The notes: generated by a model from the letters alone, not told the origin. Positions 15,775 to 24,540 are shown, numbered from the stretch's first letter. The stretch is DNA of 64,000 nucleotides from Aurantimonas sp. 22II-16-19i (GCF_002088275.1 NZ_AQQS01000004.1:145988-209987); one strand, 5' to 3'. Translations and numbers: made by a program.

Positions 15775-17670
15775 TCAGTCGTCGTCGAGAAACTCGTCCG
15801 GATCGCCGAGGAAGTCGTCGTCGCCGGCCTCGATCGCCGGCGCCGCAACCTCGTCCTCGTCGGTGGCGGAGCGGACGGTGACGTTGGTGATCTTCGCGCC
15901 GGGGAAGGCGGCAAGCACCGCCGCGACTTCCGGGTCGCTGGCGGCGTCGTCGATCAGCGAGGCGCGGCGTTGCGCGTCGCGCTCGTCGAGGGTCGGCTCG
16001 CCGCCGGAGGTGACGGTGACGACCCAGCGCTGCCCGGTCCACAGATGCAGCCGCTTCATCAGGTCGCCGATCAGCGTCTGCGGCGCTTCGTCGGTCAGCG
16101 CCACCTCGATCCGCCCCGGCTGGAAGCGCACCGGGCGCAGGTAGCGCCGGATCGACACCCGCATCAGCGAATCGCGACGTTCCTCGGCGAGCCTTGCCAG
16201 CGCCTCGATGCTGCCGATCGCCGGCATGTCCGGTTCGGGGGCGGGGCTCGTCTGGAGGCGCGGCCGGGCGTCCATCCGGGCGGCGCCGGAACCCGACGAT
16301 GCGACGAGGCGCGGTTGCGGCAGATCGGCGCCGGCAGAGGGGTCGGGCGAGCCGGCGCCGGCCGCGTTCGGGGAGGCGGCGATCGACGCCGAGCCGTTTC
16401 CGCCGCCTTGGCCGTTTCCGCCGCCACCCGGCGAGGCGGGGAGCGCTGCGCCGGCCGGCAGCGCCGCGTCGCCGCCCTCGCGGATGAGGCGCAAGAGATC
16501 GTCGGGCGAGGGCAGGTCCGCCGCGTGGGCGATGCGGATCAGCGCCATCTCGGCGGCCTGGCGCGGCGTCGTGGTGGTGCGCAGCTCCTCGCCGGCCTTC
16601 AGGAGCATCTGCCAGACCTGGCCGAGGGTGCGGATCGACAGCTTCTTCGACAGTTCCAGCCCGCGCTCGGCCTCCATCGGCGAGATCGCCGCGTCCTCGG
16701 TCGATTCCGGCACGTAGCGCAGGGTGGTGACGAGATGGGTGAAGTCGGCGAGTTCGGAGATCACCACCGCCGGGTCGGCGCCGGCGGCATATTGCTCGCG
16801 CAGCTCTTTCAGCGCGGCGGCGGCATTGCCCGCCATCAGCGTCTCGAACAGGTCGATGATCCGCACCCGGTCGGCGAGCCCCAGCATGTCCCGGACGGCC
16901 AGCGCGGTGACGGTGCCGGCGCCGTGGGCGATCGCCTGGTCGGTGATCGACAGGGAATCGCGCACCGAGCCCTCGGCGGCCCTCGCGATGAGGCGCAGCG
17001 CGTCGTCCTCGACGCCGACCTTCTCGGCCTCGGCGATCTTCTTCAGATGGGCGATCAGCGTCGCCGATTCGACCCGGCGCAGGTCGAAGCGCTGGCAGCG
17101 CGACAGGACGGTGATCGGCACCTTGCGGATCTCGGTCGTCGCGAAGACGAACTTCACATGCTCCGGCGGCTCCTCCAGCGTCTTCAAAAGGCCGTTGAAG
17201 GCCTGGTTCGACAGCATGTGGACTTCGTCGATGATGTAGACCTTGTAGCGCGCCGAGACCGGCCGGTAGCGCACCTGGGCGATGATCTCGCGCACGTCGT
17301 CGATGCCGGTGTGGGAGGCGGCGTCCATCTCGACGACGTCGACATGCCGGCCCTCCATGATCGCCTGGCAATGGACGCCGGGGCCGGTCATGTGGATCGT
17401 CGGCTCGTGGATCGCGTCGGTCTCGTAGTTCAGCGCCCGGGCGAGGATGCGCGCCGTCGTCGTCTTGCCGACACCGCGCACTCCCGTCAGCATCCAGGCC
17501 TGGGCGATGCGGCCGGTCTCGAAGGCGTTGGTGAGGGTGCGCACCATCGGCTCCTGGCCGATGAGATCGTCGAAGGAGCGCGGCCGATATTTTCGCGCGA
17601 GGACGCGGTAGGGCTCGGGTTTGTCGGCCGCTGCTGTCGTGGCTTTGTCGGTGCCCTCGGTTTCGCTCAT
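15775..17670 (-). CDS. dnaX: DNA polymerase III subunits gamma and tau
   Basis: A 631-residue clamp-loader subunit. The AAA+ domain starts after a short polar leader: RKYRPRSFDDLIGQE, Walker A GVRGVGKTT (about residues 63-71), Walker B/DExH-type IIDEVHMLS (about 147-155), and the arginine-containing SRC sensor (LSRCQRFDLRR). The usual zinc-binding cysteines between Walker A and the first sensor are reduced (GVHCQAIMEG), as in other alphaproteobacteria. A glycine/alanine/proline linker (about 390-460) precedes the tau-specific C-terminal region that contacts polymerase alpha. First gene of dnaX-ybaB-recR. I saw no clear frameshift signal for a separate gamma form. Confidence 0.97.
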   Translation of the reverse strand: MSETEGTDKATTAAADKPEPYRVLARKYRPRSFDDLIGQEPMVRTLTNAFETGRIAQAWMLTGVRGVGKTTTARILARALNYETDAIHEPTIHMTGPGVHCQAIMEGRHVDVVEMDAASHTGIDDVREIIAQVRYRPVSARYKVYIIDEVHMLSNQAFNGLLKTLEEPPEHVKFVFATTEIRKVPITVLSRCQRFDLRRVESATLIAHLKKIAEAEKVGVEDDALRLIARAAEGSVRDSLSITDQAIAHGAGTVTALAVRDMLGLADRVRIIDLFETLMAGNAAAALKELREQYAAGADPAVVISELADFTHLVTTLRYVPESTEDAAISPMEAERGLELSKKLSIRTLGQVWQMLLKAGEELRTTTTPRQAAEMALIRIAHAADLPSPDDLLRLIREGGDAALPAGAALPASPGGGGNGQGGGNGSASIAASPNAAGAGSPDPSAGADLPQPRLVASSGSGAARMDARPRLQTSPAPEPDMPAIGSIEALARLAEERRDSLMRVSIRRYLRPVRFQPGRIEVALTDEAPQTLIGDLMKRLHLWTGQRWVVTVTSGGEPTLDERDAQRRASLIDDAASDPEVAAVLAAFPGAKITNVTVRSATDEDEVAAPAIEAGDDDFLGDPDEFLDDD

Positions 17671-17768
17671 GATGCCGCTTCAGCCGATCCTGCTTCTATG
17701 CTCCAGAACCGTTCTGCAGGCATCACGTGGCAGGTGCAAGGGTCATGGTCTGTCGCTGGACATAGGGC

Positions 17769-18098
17769 CTATCTGGAAGCAGGATAACCCGGATCGTGAA
17801 ACAGCGCTTCGTAGTCTCTGCCGCGTGGGAAGATGTTGACGATTTCGACTACCTCGGCGACCCGGTAGAGGATCAGGGCACTTTTCTCGAACGGAACAGA
17901 TCTGAGGCCGGGCCTCAAATCGTCGCGTCGCCGGCCGCCCAAGGGGGCGTCGCCGATCTTTTCACATCTTGCCCTGATGCGTTCCACGAAGCCTTCGGCC
18001 ACGTCGTGGCTCTGGCTTATATCAAAAATGGCGTCGTAAATCTGTTCGAGATCGAGCCTGGCTTCGTCGCGGTAGGTGACTTCAACGCGTCGCATCAC
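17769..18098 (-). CDS. parE: ParE/RelE-fold toxin
   Basis: A 109-residue protein with the ParE-type pattern: RDEARLDLEQIYDAIFDIS near the N-terminus, a central GGRRRDDLRPGLRSVPFEKSALILYRV and a C-terminal VEIVNIFPRGRDYEALF. Toxins of this fold inhibit gyrase (ParE) or cleave mRNA (RelE). The strong resemblance to ParE (late arginine/serine block, IFHGxxDxxxLF-like tail) favours the gyrase type. The start overlaps the 3' end of the antitoxin gene by 17 bp, the usual coupling for such modules. The alternative start Met2 is equally possible. The cellular target is inferred from the family only. Confidence 0.85.
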   Translation of the reverse strand: MMRRVEVTYRDEARLDLEQIYDAIFDISQSHDVAEGFVERIRARCEKIGDAPLGGRRRDDLRPGLRSVPFEKSALILYRVAEVVEIVNIFPRGRDYEALFHDPGYPASR

Positions 18099-18372
18099 CC
18101 TGTCCGGCCCGCCTTTCGCTCATGAAACGCTCCATGCGTGCTCGCATTTCTTCACTCGTCAGGCTCGGTCGCGGATCGTTCAGCGATCGATCGATCTTCG
18201 CTCGTATTTCTTCGAGTTGCTTCTCGTGATCCTCTCGCTCCCGCTGCCAGGCCCGCACGGCCTCCTGCAGCGCCTCGCTCTCCGAGCCGAACTCTCCCGC
18301 CTCGACACGTTCGCGGATGGTCCGCAGCATGTCTGCCGGCAACTCGACGCTGAGCTTTTCTGCGACTGCCAT
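18082..18372 (-). CDS. parD: ParD-like antitoxin (ribbon-helix-helix)
   Basis: A 96-residue antitoxin. Residues 1-45 (AEKLSVELPADMLRTIRERV, then GEFGSESEALQEAVRAW) form a ribbon-helix-helix DNA-binding domain. The highly charged C-terminal half (QREREDHEKQLEEIRAKID, SLTSEEMRARMERFM) should wrap the toxin. It precedes and overlaps the toxin gene. Autorepression by the complex is expected from the family. The pair sits just upstream of dnaX and the hydroxycinnamate cluster with no link to either. Confidence 0.88.
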   Translation of the reverse strand: MAVAEKLSVELPADMLRTIRERVEAGEFGSESEALQEAVRAWQREREDHEKQLEEIRAKIDRSLNDPRPSLTSEEMRARMERFMSERRAGQGDATR

Positions 18373-18452
18373 GGCATGCTCCTCTTTGTCCTCGGAGCGA
18401 AGATAAGCCGAGCGCCCGCTTTTTGCACGCGCTTCGGTGCGCCTCCGCCCCC

Positions 18453-19319
18453 TCAGATCTTCAACAGCCGCCGCGCATTTTCCTTCAATATCAGCGGCCG
18501 CACCTCGTCCTTCATCTCCAGCTTCTCGAAATCGGCGAGCCAGCGGTCGGGCTTGATCACCGGCCAGTCGGAGCCGAACAGCATTTTGTGCCGGAGGATG
18601 GAATTGGCGTATTTGACGAGGATCGGCGGGAAGTATTTCGGCGACCAGCCGGACATGTCGATATAGACGTTCGGCTTGTGCTGGGCGATGGCCAGCGCCT
18701 CTTCCTGCCAGGGGAAGGAGGGGTGGGCCATGATGATCGGCATGTCGGGGAAGTCGACCGCGACGTCGTCGAGATGGATGGGATTGGAATATTTCATCCG
18801 CATGCCCATGCCCCCGCGCATGCCCGAACCGACGCCGGTCTGGCCGGTGTGGAAGAGGGCGATGGCGCCGGCCTCCGCGATGGCCTCGTAAAGCACGTAG
18901 GCCGAACGGTCGTTGGGATAGAAGCCTTGCATCGTCGGATGGAACTTGAAGCCCTTGATGCCGAATTCCGCGATCAGCCGGCGGGCCTCCCGCGCGCCCG
19001 CCTTGCCCTTGGCGGGATCGATCGAGGCGAAGGGGATCATGATGTCGGAGTTTTCCGCCGCGATCTGAGCCACCTCCTCGTTGGCATAGCGGCGAAAGCC
19101 GGTCTCGCGCTCGGCGTCGACCGGGAAGATGACGCAGCCGATCTTCTTTTCACGATAGTAGGCGGCCGTTTCCACCATCGTCGGCGGGTGCTCGTAGGGC
19201 GCCTTGAAATAGGTCGCCATCGCCGCCTGGAAGTCGTCGTAGCCGTCGTCCGGATGGCAGCCGCAAGGCTCCTCGGCATGGGTGTGGATGTCGATGGCGA
19301 TCAGGTCGTCGACATTCAT
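18453..19319 (-). CDS. Amidohydrolase-superfamily protein (COG2159 type)
   Basis: A 288-residue metal-dependent hydrolase or decarboxylase. The N-terminal metal site is HTH (IDIHTHAEEP, about residues 11-13), followed by GFKFHPTMQGFYPN, a histidine in IIMAHPSFPWQEE, and the conserved aspartate in LFGSDWPVI. This is the ACMSD / 5-carboxyvanillate-decarboxylase group, which includes several aromatic acid decarboxylases. It lies 58 bp downstream of a marR gene and a crotonase gene in one apparent operon next to a divergent feruloyl-CoA-synthase-like gene. A role in aromatic acid breakdown is therefore likely. The exact reaction cannot be assigned. Confidence 0.85.
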   Translation of the reverse strand: MNVDDLIAIDIHTHAEEPCGCHPDDGYDDFQAAMATYFKAPYEHPPTMVETAAYYREKKIGCVIFPVDAERETGFRRYANEEVAQIAAENSDIMIPFASIDPAKGKAGAREARRLIAEFGIKGFKFHPTMQGFYPNDRSAYVLYEAIAEAGAIALFHTGQTGVGSGMRGGMGMRMKYSNPIHLDDVAVDFPDMPIIMAHPSFPWQEEALAIAQHKPNVYIDMSGWSPKYFPPILVKYANSILRHKMLFGSDWPVIKPDRWLADFEKLEMKDEVRPLILKENARRLLKI

Positions 19320-19377
19320 CGGGGTGTCCTCCCTGTTTCGGTCTCGCCGCGCGATGGCCGGCCGAGACCCGTGCGGC

Positions 19378-19896
19378 TCAAAGCCCGTTCAACTTGCGCA
19401 GCAGCGCGAACAGCGTCTGCCGCTCGTCCGGGGTGAGACAGGCCGCGCTCGCCTGCTCGTGCTGCCGGAACTTCGCCCTCTTGGCCTCGACCAGGCGGTG
19501 GCCGTCCCCGGTCAGCGTCAGCTCCACCGCGCGCCGATCGTCCGGCGGCACCCGCCGCTCGATCAGGCCGGCCTCGCCGAAGCCCTGGACGATCTTCGCC
19601 ATGTGCGAGCGCTTGATCATCAGCGCCGCGGCGAGAACGCCCTGGCGGATGCCGGGATTCTCGCCGATCGTGATCAGCACCGAGAAGCCGCCGGGCTGCA
19701 GACCCTCCTCGGCGAAGGCCGCGAAGAAGGCGTCGAAGGCGCGGATCTGGGCGAGCCGGAGATGGAAGCCGAGGCTCGTCGCCAGCGGCCCGAGGGCGAT
19801 CTGCGGGATGGCGGAGAGGCGCCCGTCGTCCCCGGCATCGCTCCCCGCATCGTCCGGGACGCTCGTCGCGGCCGCGTGGCGGGAAATGGCGCTCAC
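19378..19896 (-). CDS. MarR-family transcriptional regulator
   Basis: A 172-residue winged-helix repressor. The core helix-turn-helix and wing read ITIGENPGIRQGVLAAALMIKRSHMAKIVQGF, GLIERRVPPDDRRAVELTLT, with the usual dimerisation helices on both sides. I chose the GTG at 19896: it overlaps the crotonase stop codon by four bases (GTGA), a typical coupled start. Regulators of this type in hydroxycinnamate clusters respond to the CoA thioester. Its neighbours (crotonase, divergent CoA ligase) suggest the same here. A candidate operator lies between the divergent genes. Confidence 0.9.
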   Translation of the reverse strand: MSAISRHAAATSVPDDAGSDAGDDGRLSAIPQIALGPLATSLGFHLRLAQIRAFDAFFAAFAEEGLQPGGFSVLITIGENPGIRQGVLAAALMIKRSHMAKIVQGFGEAGLIERRVPPDDRRAVELTLTGDGHRLVEAKRAKFRQHEQASAACLTPDERQTLFALLRKLNGL

Positions 19897-20693
19897 CTGT
19901 CGCCGTCCCGCTTCTCCAGCGCCACCTTGCCGGCGCGCTTTTCCAGGAAGGCTTGCAGCCGCTCCTTGGCCTCGGGGCTGGTCTGGGTGAAGGAGGCCAT
20001 CAGGCTCTCGACGAAGAGGCCGTCCTCCGAGCTCATGTCCTGGATGCGGGGCAGAGCGTGGATGACCGCGTAGTTCGACAGCGGCGCGTTGCCGGCGGCG
20101 GCTTTCGCAATGGTTTTGGCCTTGTCCAGCGCCTCGCCCTCGCCGACGACATATTGCACGACGTTCCAGCGCTCGGCGGTCGCAGCATCGATCACCCGGC
20201 CGGAGAGCATGAGATCGCTCATCCGGGCGGCGCCCATCAGCCTTGCGACGCGCACCGCACCGCCGCCGCCGACGAAGATGCCGCGCTGGCCCTCGGGCAG
20301 GGCGAAGAAGGCGGAGGCGTCGGCGACGCGGATATGGGTCGATGCGGCGAGTTCCAGCCCGCCGCCGACGACCGCGCCATGCAGCGCCGAGACCCACGGG
20401 ATGCGGCCGCGCTCGATGGTCGCAAACACCTGATGCCAGCGACGCGAGCCGTAGATTCCCTCGATCGGCGACTTCTCGGAGTGTTCGGCGAGATCCAGCC
20501 CAGCGCAGAAATGCGGGCCGTGGCCGAAGATGACGGCGGCCTTGGCGGTCTTCTCGATGCTGGCGACGGCATCGGCGATCGCCTCGACGAAGCGGTCGGA
20601 GATGGCGTTGCGCTTGGCCGGGCGGTTGAGCCCGAGAAGCGCGATGGGGCCATCCTCCTCGATGGTCACGAATTCACTCGTCGCCTGGTCCAT
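19893..20693 (-). CDS. Crotonase-family enoyl-CoA hydratase, probable hydroxycinnamoyl-CoA step
   Basis: A 266-residue crotonase. The CoA/oxyanion motif is HFCAGLDL (61-68) and the second oxyanion element is HGAVVGGGLELA (105-116). Both glutamates of ordinary hydratases are present, E114 and E134 (ALPEGQRG). Classical hydroxycinnamoyl-CoA hydratase-lyases keep only the second, so simple hydration followed by further oxidation is as likely as direct cleavage to an aldehyde. It is divergent from a feruloyl-CoA-synthase-like gene and shares an operon with marR, which supports a hydroxycinnamate substrate. The start MDQATSEFVTIEEDG fits the family. Confidence 0.85.
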   Translation of the reverse strand: MDQATSEFVTIEEDGPIALLGLNRPAKRNAISDRFVEAIADAVASIEKTAKAAVIFGHGPHFCAGLDLAEHSEKSPIEGIYGSRRWHQVFATIERGRIPWVSALHGAVVGGGLELAASTHIRVADASAFFALPEGQRGIFVGGGGAVRVARLMGAARMSDLMLSGRVIDAATAERWNVVQYVVGEGEALDKAKTIAKAAAGNAPLSNYAVIHALPRIQDMSSEDGLFVESLMASFTQTSPEAKERLQAFLEKRAGKVALEKRDGDR

Positions 20694-20760
20694 CCTGCCG
20701 TTCCCGCCGCGCTGTCCTCTGCTTCGCCGCCATCACAACACCGGCTGCCGGGAGAAGTCA

Positions 20761-20799
20761 ATTTTGTTTCTTCGTGGATTGTTTTCGAGTGGACAAAAT
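20761..20799. promoter_or_regulatory. Candidate MarR operator between the divergent ech and fcs genes
   Basis: ATTTTGT and ACAAAAT are reverse complements 25 bases apart, bracketing TTGTTTTC, in the only A+T-rich patch of the 170-bp divergent spacer. Such a region is where a MarR-type repressor and both promoters would be expected. Motif evidence only. Confidence 0.35.
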
Positions 20800-20863
20800 C
20801 GCCGGCCTGGGTCACCTTCCACCGGCATCGAAGGGTTCGGGAGCGATGCGACGGGAGGATCAC

Positions 20864-22756
20864 ATGGTCGACGGACAGGGGACGGCATCGAGCGCGGCGG
20901 ATGAGGGTGATGCGGCCCCGCCGCTGCGGCCTTCGCGGGTCTGGGAGCCGGTGGTGCGGACTAAGACGCGGCCGGACGGCAGCCTCCTCGTCACCCAGGA
21001 CGGCGCCCTGCCGGACTATCCGAAGCGGCTGACCGAGAGGCTGCTGCATTGGGCGGAGCGGGCGCCGGATCGCATCCTCTTCGCCCAGCGGCCCGCGCCC
21101 GGTGCGAAGGGCTGGGACACCATCAGCTACGGCGAGATGGCAAGCCGCATCGCCGCCGTCGGCCAGGCGCTCCTCGACAGCCCGGCATCGCCCGACCGGC
21201 CGGTGATGATCCTCTCGGGCAATTCCCTCGATCACGCCACCCTTGCTCTCGCGGCGATGCATGTCGGCATCCCCTATGCGCCGATCTCGCCGGCCTATTC
21301 CCTGGTCTCGCGGGATTTCGCCAAGCTGCAGGGGATCGCCGCGGACCTGACGCCCGGCGTCGTCTATGCCGGCGACGGCAAGGCATTCGGCGCGGCGATC
21401 GCGGCGATCCTTCCCGAGGATGCGCTGCTCGTTCTCGGCTCCGGCGAGGTCGAAGGGACGGCCGCGGTCTTGTTCGGCTCGCTGCTCGAGACGGCTGCGA
21501 CCGCCGCGGTCGAGGAAGCGCATGCGGCGGTCGGGGCCGAGACGGCCGCCAAGATCCTGTTCACCTCCGGCTCCACCGGCAGCCCCAAGGGGGTGATCCA
21601 GACCCACGGCATGCTGGCCGCCAACCAGGCGATGGTCGCCGACTGCTATCGCTTCCTCGAGGACGGGCCGCCCGTCCTGGTCGACTGGGCGCCCTGGAAC
21701 CACACGGCGGCCGGCAACAAGGTTTTCAACCTCACCTTCTGGCACGGCGGCAGCTACTATATCGATGAGGGCAAGCCGACGCCCGGCGGCATGGAGGAGA
21801 CCTGCCGCAATCTGAAGGAGGTCTCGCCGACCTGGTATTTCAACGTGCCCAAGGGCTACGAGGAACTCTGCCGCCGCTTCGAAGCGGACGACGCGCTGCG
21901 CCGCTCGTTCTTCCGCGACCTGAAGATGATGATGTATGCCGGCGCCGGCATGGCCCAGCACACCTGGGACGCGCTGGAGGCGCATGCGTTCGAGACCCTC
22001 GGACACCAGGTCCGCCTCGTCTCCGGGCTCGGCTCCACCGAGACCGGCCCCTTCGCCCTCGCCGGCACCGATCCGCAGCCGCAGGCCGGTAACATCGGGA
22101 TTCCTGCGAGGGAAGTGACGCTGAAGCTGGTGCCGAGCGGCGGCCGGCTCGAGGCGCGGCTGAAGAGCCCGAGCATCACGCCGGGCTATTGGCGCAGGCC
22201 GGAACTCACCGCCGAGGCCTTCGACGAGGAGGGCTTCTACCGGCTCGGCGACGCGCTGCGCTTTGCCGAGGCGGGAAGCGCCGAGAAGGGATTCCTCTTC
22301 GACGGCCGGGTGGCCGAGAACTTCAAGCTCGGCACCGGAACCTGGGTGGCCGTCGGCCCCCTGCGGGCCGCCCTCGTCGATCATTTCGGCGCGGCGATCC
22401 GCGACGCGGTGATCGCCGGCGAGGGGCAGGACGAGATCGGCGCCCTCGGGCTGGCCGACATCGCCGAATGCCGCCGCCTCCTCGGGGACGGGGCGAGCGG
22501 GCTCGGCGACGAGGACCTGCTCCGCCATCCGGGCCTGCGCGACCATCTGGCGGCGCTGCTGGCTGCCTTTGCTGCTCGCGCCACCGGGTCTGCGACCCGC
22601 GTCGACCGCCTCGTCCTCATCGACACGCCCGTTTCGATCGACCGCGGCGAGATCACCGACAAGGGGTCGCTCAACCAGCGGGCCGTTCTCGCCAACCGGC
22701 CGGAGCTGGTGGCCGCCCTCTATGATGATCGCGACCCCCGTCTCATCCGCGGGTAG
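20864..22756 (+). CDS. fcs: Feruloyl-CoA synthase-like AMP-forming CoA ligase
   Basis: A 630-residue member of the adenylate-forming superfamily that would activate a hydroxycinnamic acid (ferulate, p-coumarate) with ATP and CoA. The P-loop-like motif is ILFTSGSTGSPKGV (about 231-244), followed by the adenylate-binding SGLGSTETGPF, and the hinge and lysine-containing C-terminal domain (LGDALRF, ITDKGSLNQRAVL). The early block VWEPVVRTKTRPDGS, PDYPKRLTERLLHWAERAPDR is characteristic of proteins annotated feruloyl-CoA synthase. The ATG at 20864 has GGGAGG 5 bp upstream, better than the upstream in-frame ATGs at 20774 and 20846. Divergent from crotonase/marR. Confidence 0.88.
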   Translation: MVDGQGTASSAADEGDAAPPLRPSRVWEPVVRTKTRPDGSLLVTQDGALPDYPKRLTERLLHWAERAPDRILFAQRPAPGAKGWDTISYGEMASRIAAVGQALLDSPASPDRPVMILSGNSLDHATLALAAMHVGIPYAPISPAYSLVSRDFAKLQGIAADLTPGVVYAGDGKAFGAAIAAILPEDALLVLGSGEVEGTAAVLFGSLLETAATAAVEEAHAAVGAETAAKILFTSGSTGSPKGVIQTHGMLAANQAMVADCYRFLEDGPPVLVDWAPWNHTAAGNKVFNLTFWHGGSYYIDEGKPTPGGMEETCRNLKEVSPTWYFNVPKGYEELCRRFEADDALRRSFFRDLKMMMYAGAGMAQHTWDALEAHAFETLGHQVRLVSGLGSTETGPFALAGTDPQPQAGNIGIPAREVTLKLVPSGGRLEARLKSPSITPGYWRRPELTAEAFDEEGFYRLGDALRFAEAGSAEKGFLFDGRVAENFKLGTGTWVAVGPLRAALVDHFGAAIRDAVIAGEGQDEIGALGLADIAECRRLLGDGASGLGDEDLLRHPGLRDHLAALLAAFAARATGSATRVDRLVLIDTPVSIDRGEITDKGSLNQRAVLANRPELVAALYDDRDPRLIRG

Positions 22757-22905
22757 ATCCCCCGTTGGGTTGCGGCGGCGGGCTGCAGCGGGTTGCAGGC
22801 GCAGGCCGCGCCGATCCTCATGTGGCAGGATCGCATGCGATGTTGGCACTGCGCCCACAAAATAGGCGACTGCACAACAATCGGGCGGGCAGATCGCCGA
22901 CGGGA

Positions 22906-22922
22906 TTGGCAAAACCGTTGCC
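22906..22922 (+). promoter_or_regulatory. Sigma-54 promoter of the ammonium transporter gene
   Basis: TTGGCAAAACCGTTGCC matches the -24/-12 consensus with an exact GG-N10-GC spacing (GG at 22908-22909, GC at 22920-22921). The predicted start is near 22933, about 110 bp before the coding region. A second, poorer match (TTGGCATGAAGCTTGAT, 22951-22967) has GA at -12. This fits nitrogen control through NtrC. I could not identify a convincing NtrC site upstream. Confidence 0.75.
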
Positions 22923-23041
22923 ATTTGCGCGTTTTCTGCGGCGCAGCGAATTGGCATGAAGCTTGATTATTGATCGTCGGGCCCGGAGTTTCAAAGGCGC
23001 CAGCCATCAAGGGTCGGTCCACGATCGAAAGTTCGAAACAG

Positions 23042-24448
23042 ATGATGAGACCAGTCTTCAACGCACGCACGCTCGCTGCTGCGGGCCTCGGGCTATGCGC
23101 GGCCGCGCTCGCCCTCCATCCGGCCCTCGCCCAGGATGCGCCCGCCGCGGCGAGCGCGGCAACCGAGGCCGCGGCGCCCGCGGCAGCCGCCTCGACGGTC
23201 GACAAGGGCGACGTCGCCTGGATGATGACCTCGACCCTCCTCGTCCTGTTCATGACGATGCCGGGCCTCGCCTTGTTCTATGGCGGTCTGGTGCGGGCCA
23301 AGAACATGCTGTCGGTGCTGATGCAGTGCACGGTCATCACCGGCGTGGTGATGATCGTCTGGGTGCTGTGGGGCTATTCCTTCGCCTTCGGCGGCGGCAC
23401 CAGCTATTTCTGGGGCGGCATGGGCAAGGTCTTCCTGGCCGGCGTCACCAAGGATTCCCTGTCGGCGACCTTCTCCGACGGCGTCGAGATCCCCGAATAC
23501 CTCTTCATCGCCTTCCAGATGACCTTCGCGGTGATCACCCCGGCGCTGATCGTCGGCGCCTTCGCCGAGCGGATCAAGTTCTCCGCCGTGGTGATGTTCA
23601 CCATCCTCTGGGTGACCTTCGTCTACTTCCCCGTCGCGCACATGGTGTGGGACGCCTCGGGCCTGATCTTCAACGGCGTCCTGTCCAACGGCGTCGCCGC
23701 CATCGATTTTGCCGGCGGTACGGTCGTCCATATCAATGCCGGCATCGCCGCGCTGATCGGCTGCATGTTCGTCGGCAAGCGCGCCGGGCTTGGCCGTGAC
23801 ATCATGGCACCCCACTCGATGACGCTGACCATGGTCGGCGCCTCGATCCTGTGGGTCGGCTGGTTCGGCTTCAATGCCGGCTCGAACCTCGAATCCAACG
23901 CCGGCGCGGTGCTGGCGATGATCAACACCTTCACCGCCACGGCCGGCGCCATGGTCGCTTGGTGCGTCGTCGAGACGATCATGCGCGGCAAGGCCTCGAT
24001 GCTGGGCGCTGCCTCGGGCATCGTCGCCGGCCTCGTCGCCGTGACGCCGGCCTGCGGCACGATCGGCCCGGTCGGCGCCATCGTCCTCGGCGCCATCGCC
24101 AGCTGCATGTGCTACTTCTTCGTCTCGGTGGTGAAGAACGCACTGAAATACGACGACAGCCTCGACGTCTTCGGCGTCCACGGCGTCGGCGGCATCGTCG
24201 GCGCCATCGGCACCGGCGTCTTCACCTCGACCGCTCTCGGCGGCACCGGCTATGCGGAGGGCGTCGGCATGACCGGCCAGGTCTGGGCCCAGATCGTCGC
24301 CATCCTCATCACCATCGTGTGGAGCGGCGTCGGCTCGGCGATCCTGTTCGCCATCACCAAGGCGGTCATCGGCCTGCGCCCGAGCGTCGAGGAAGAGCGC
24401 GAAGGCCTCGATCTCACCTATCACGGCGAGGTCGCCTACCACTCGTAA
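23042..24448 (+). CDS. amtB: Ammonium transporter (Amt family)
   Basis: A 468-residue inner-membrane channel for ammonium uptake. A cleavable signal peptide (ending ALHPALAQ, about residue 30) and an alanine-rich linker precede eleven predicted membrane helices, beginning DVAWMMTSTLLVLFMTMPGL. The pore-lining twin-histidine region (DFAGGTVVHINAGIAALIG and FGVHGVGGIVGAIGTGVF) is intact. The start MMRPVFN was chosen to give a normal signal peptide; an in-frame upstream ATG at 22970 would add an unlikely leader. The usual glnK gene is not next to it on either side. A sigma-54 promoter lies upstream and a terminator hairpin downstream. Confidence 0.95.
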   Translation: MMRPVFNARTLAAAGLGLCAAALALHPALAQDAPAAASAATEAAAPAAAASTVDKGDVAWMMTSTLLVLFMTMPGLALFYGGLVRAKNMLSVLMQCTVITGVVMIVWVLWGYSFAFGGGTSYFWGGMGKVFLAGVTKDSLSATFSDGVEIPEYLFIAFQMTFAVITPALIVGAFAERIKFSAVVMFTILWVTFVYFPVAHMVWDASGLIFNGVLSNGVAAIDFAGGTVVHINAGIAALIGCMFVGKRAGLGRDIMAPHSMTLTMVGASILWVGWFGFNAGSNLESNAGAVLAMINTFTATAGAMVAWCVVETIMRGKASMLGAASGIVAGLVAVTPACGTIGPVGAIVLGAIASCMCYFFVSVVKNALKYDDSLDVFGVHGVGGIVGAIGTGVFTSTALGGTGYAEGVGMTGQVWAQIVAILITIVWSGVGSAILFAITKAVIGLRPSVEEEREGLDLTYHGEVAYHS

Positions 24449-24499
24449 GCGGCGGGCTCCGCCGCGGCAACGCGGCGGGGCGGCTCCTGCAAACCAACG

Positions 24500-24540
24500 A
24501 AGCCCGTGTGCCGGACAGGCGCGCGGGCTTTGCCGTGCCC
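24500..24540 (+). terminator. Terminator downstream of the ammonium transporter gene
   Basis: AAGCCCG and CGGGCTT pair across a 27-base GC-rich interior that can itself pair partly, followed by TGCC. A second compact hairpin (CGCCGCG-GCAA-CGCGGCG) lies just upstream at about 24460-24480. One or both probably end the transcript. Confidence 0.5.

Noticed and set aside
17671..17768. Possible signal recognition particle RNA upstream of dnaX, as in some bacteria
   Set aside because: Neither strand contains the conserved GGUCAGG/GGAAGCAGC core.
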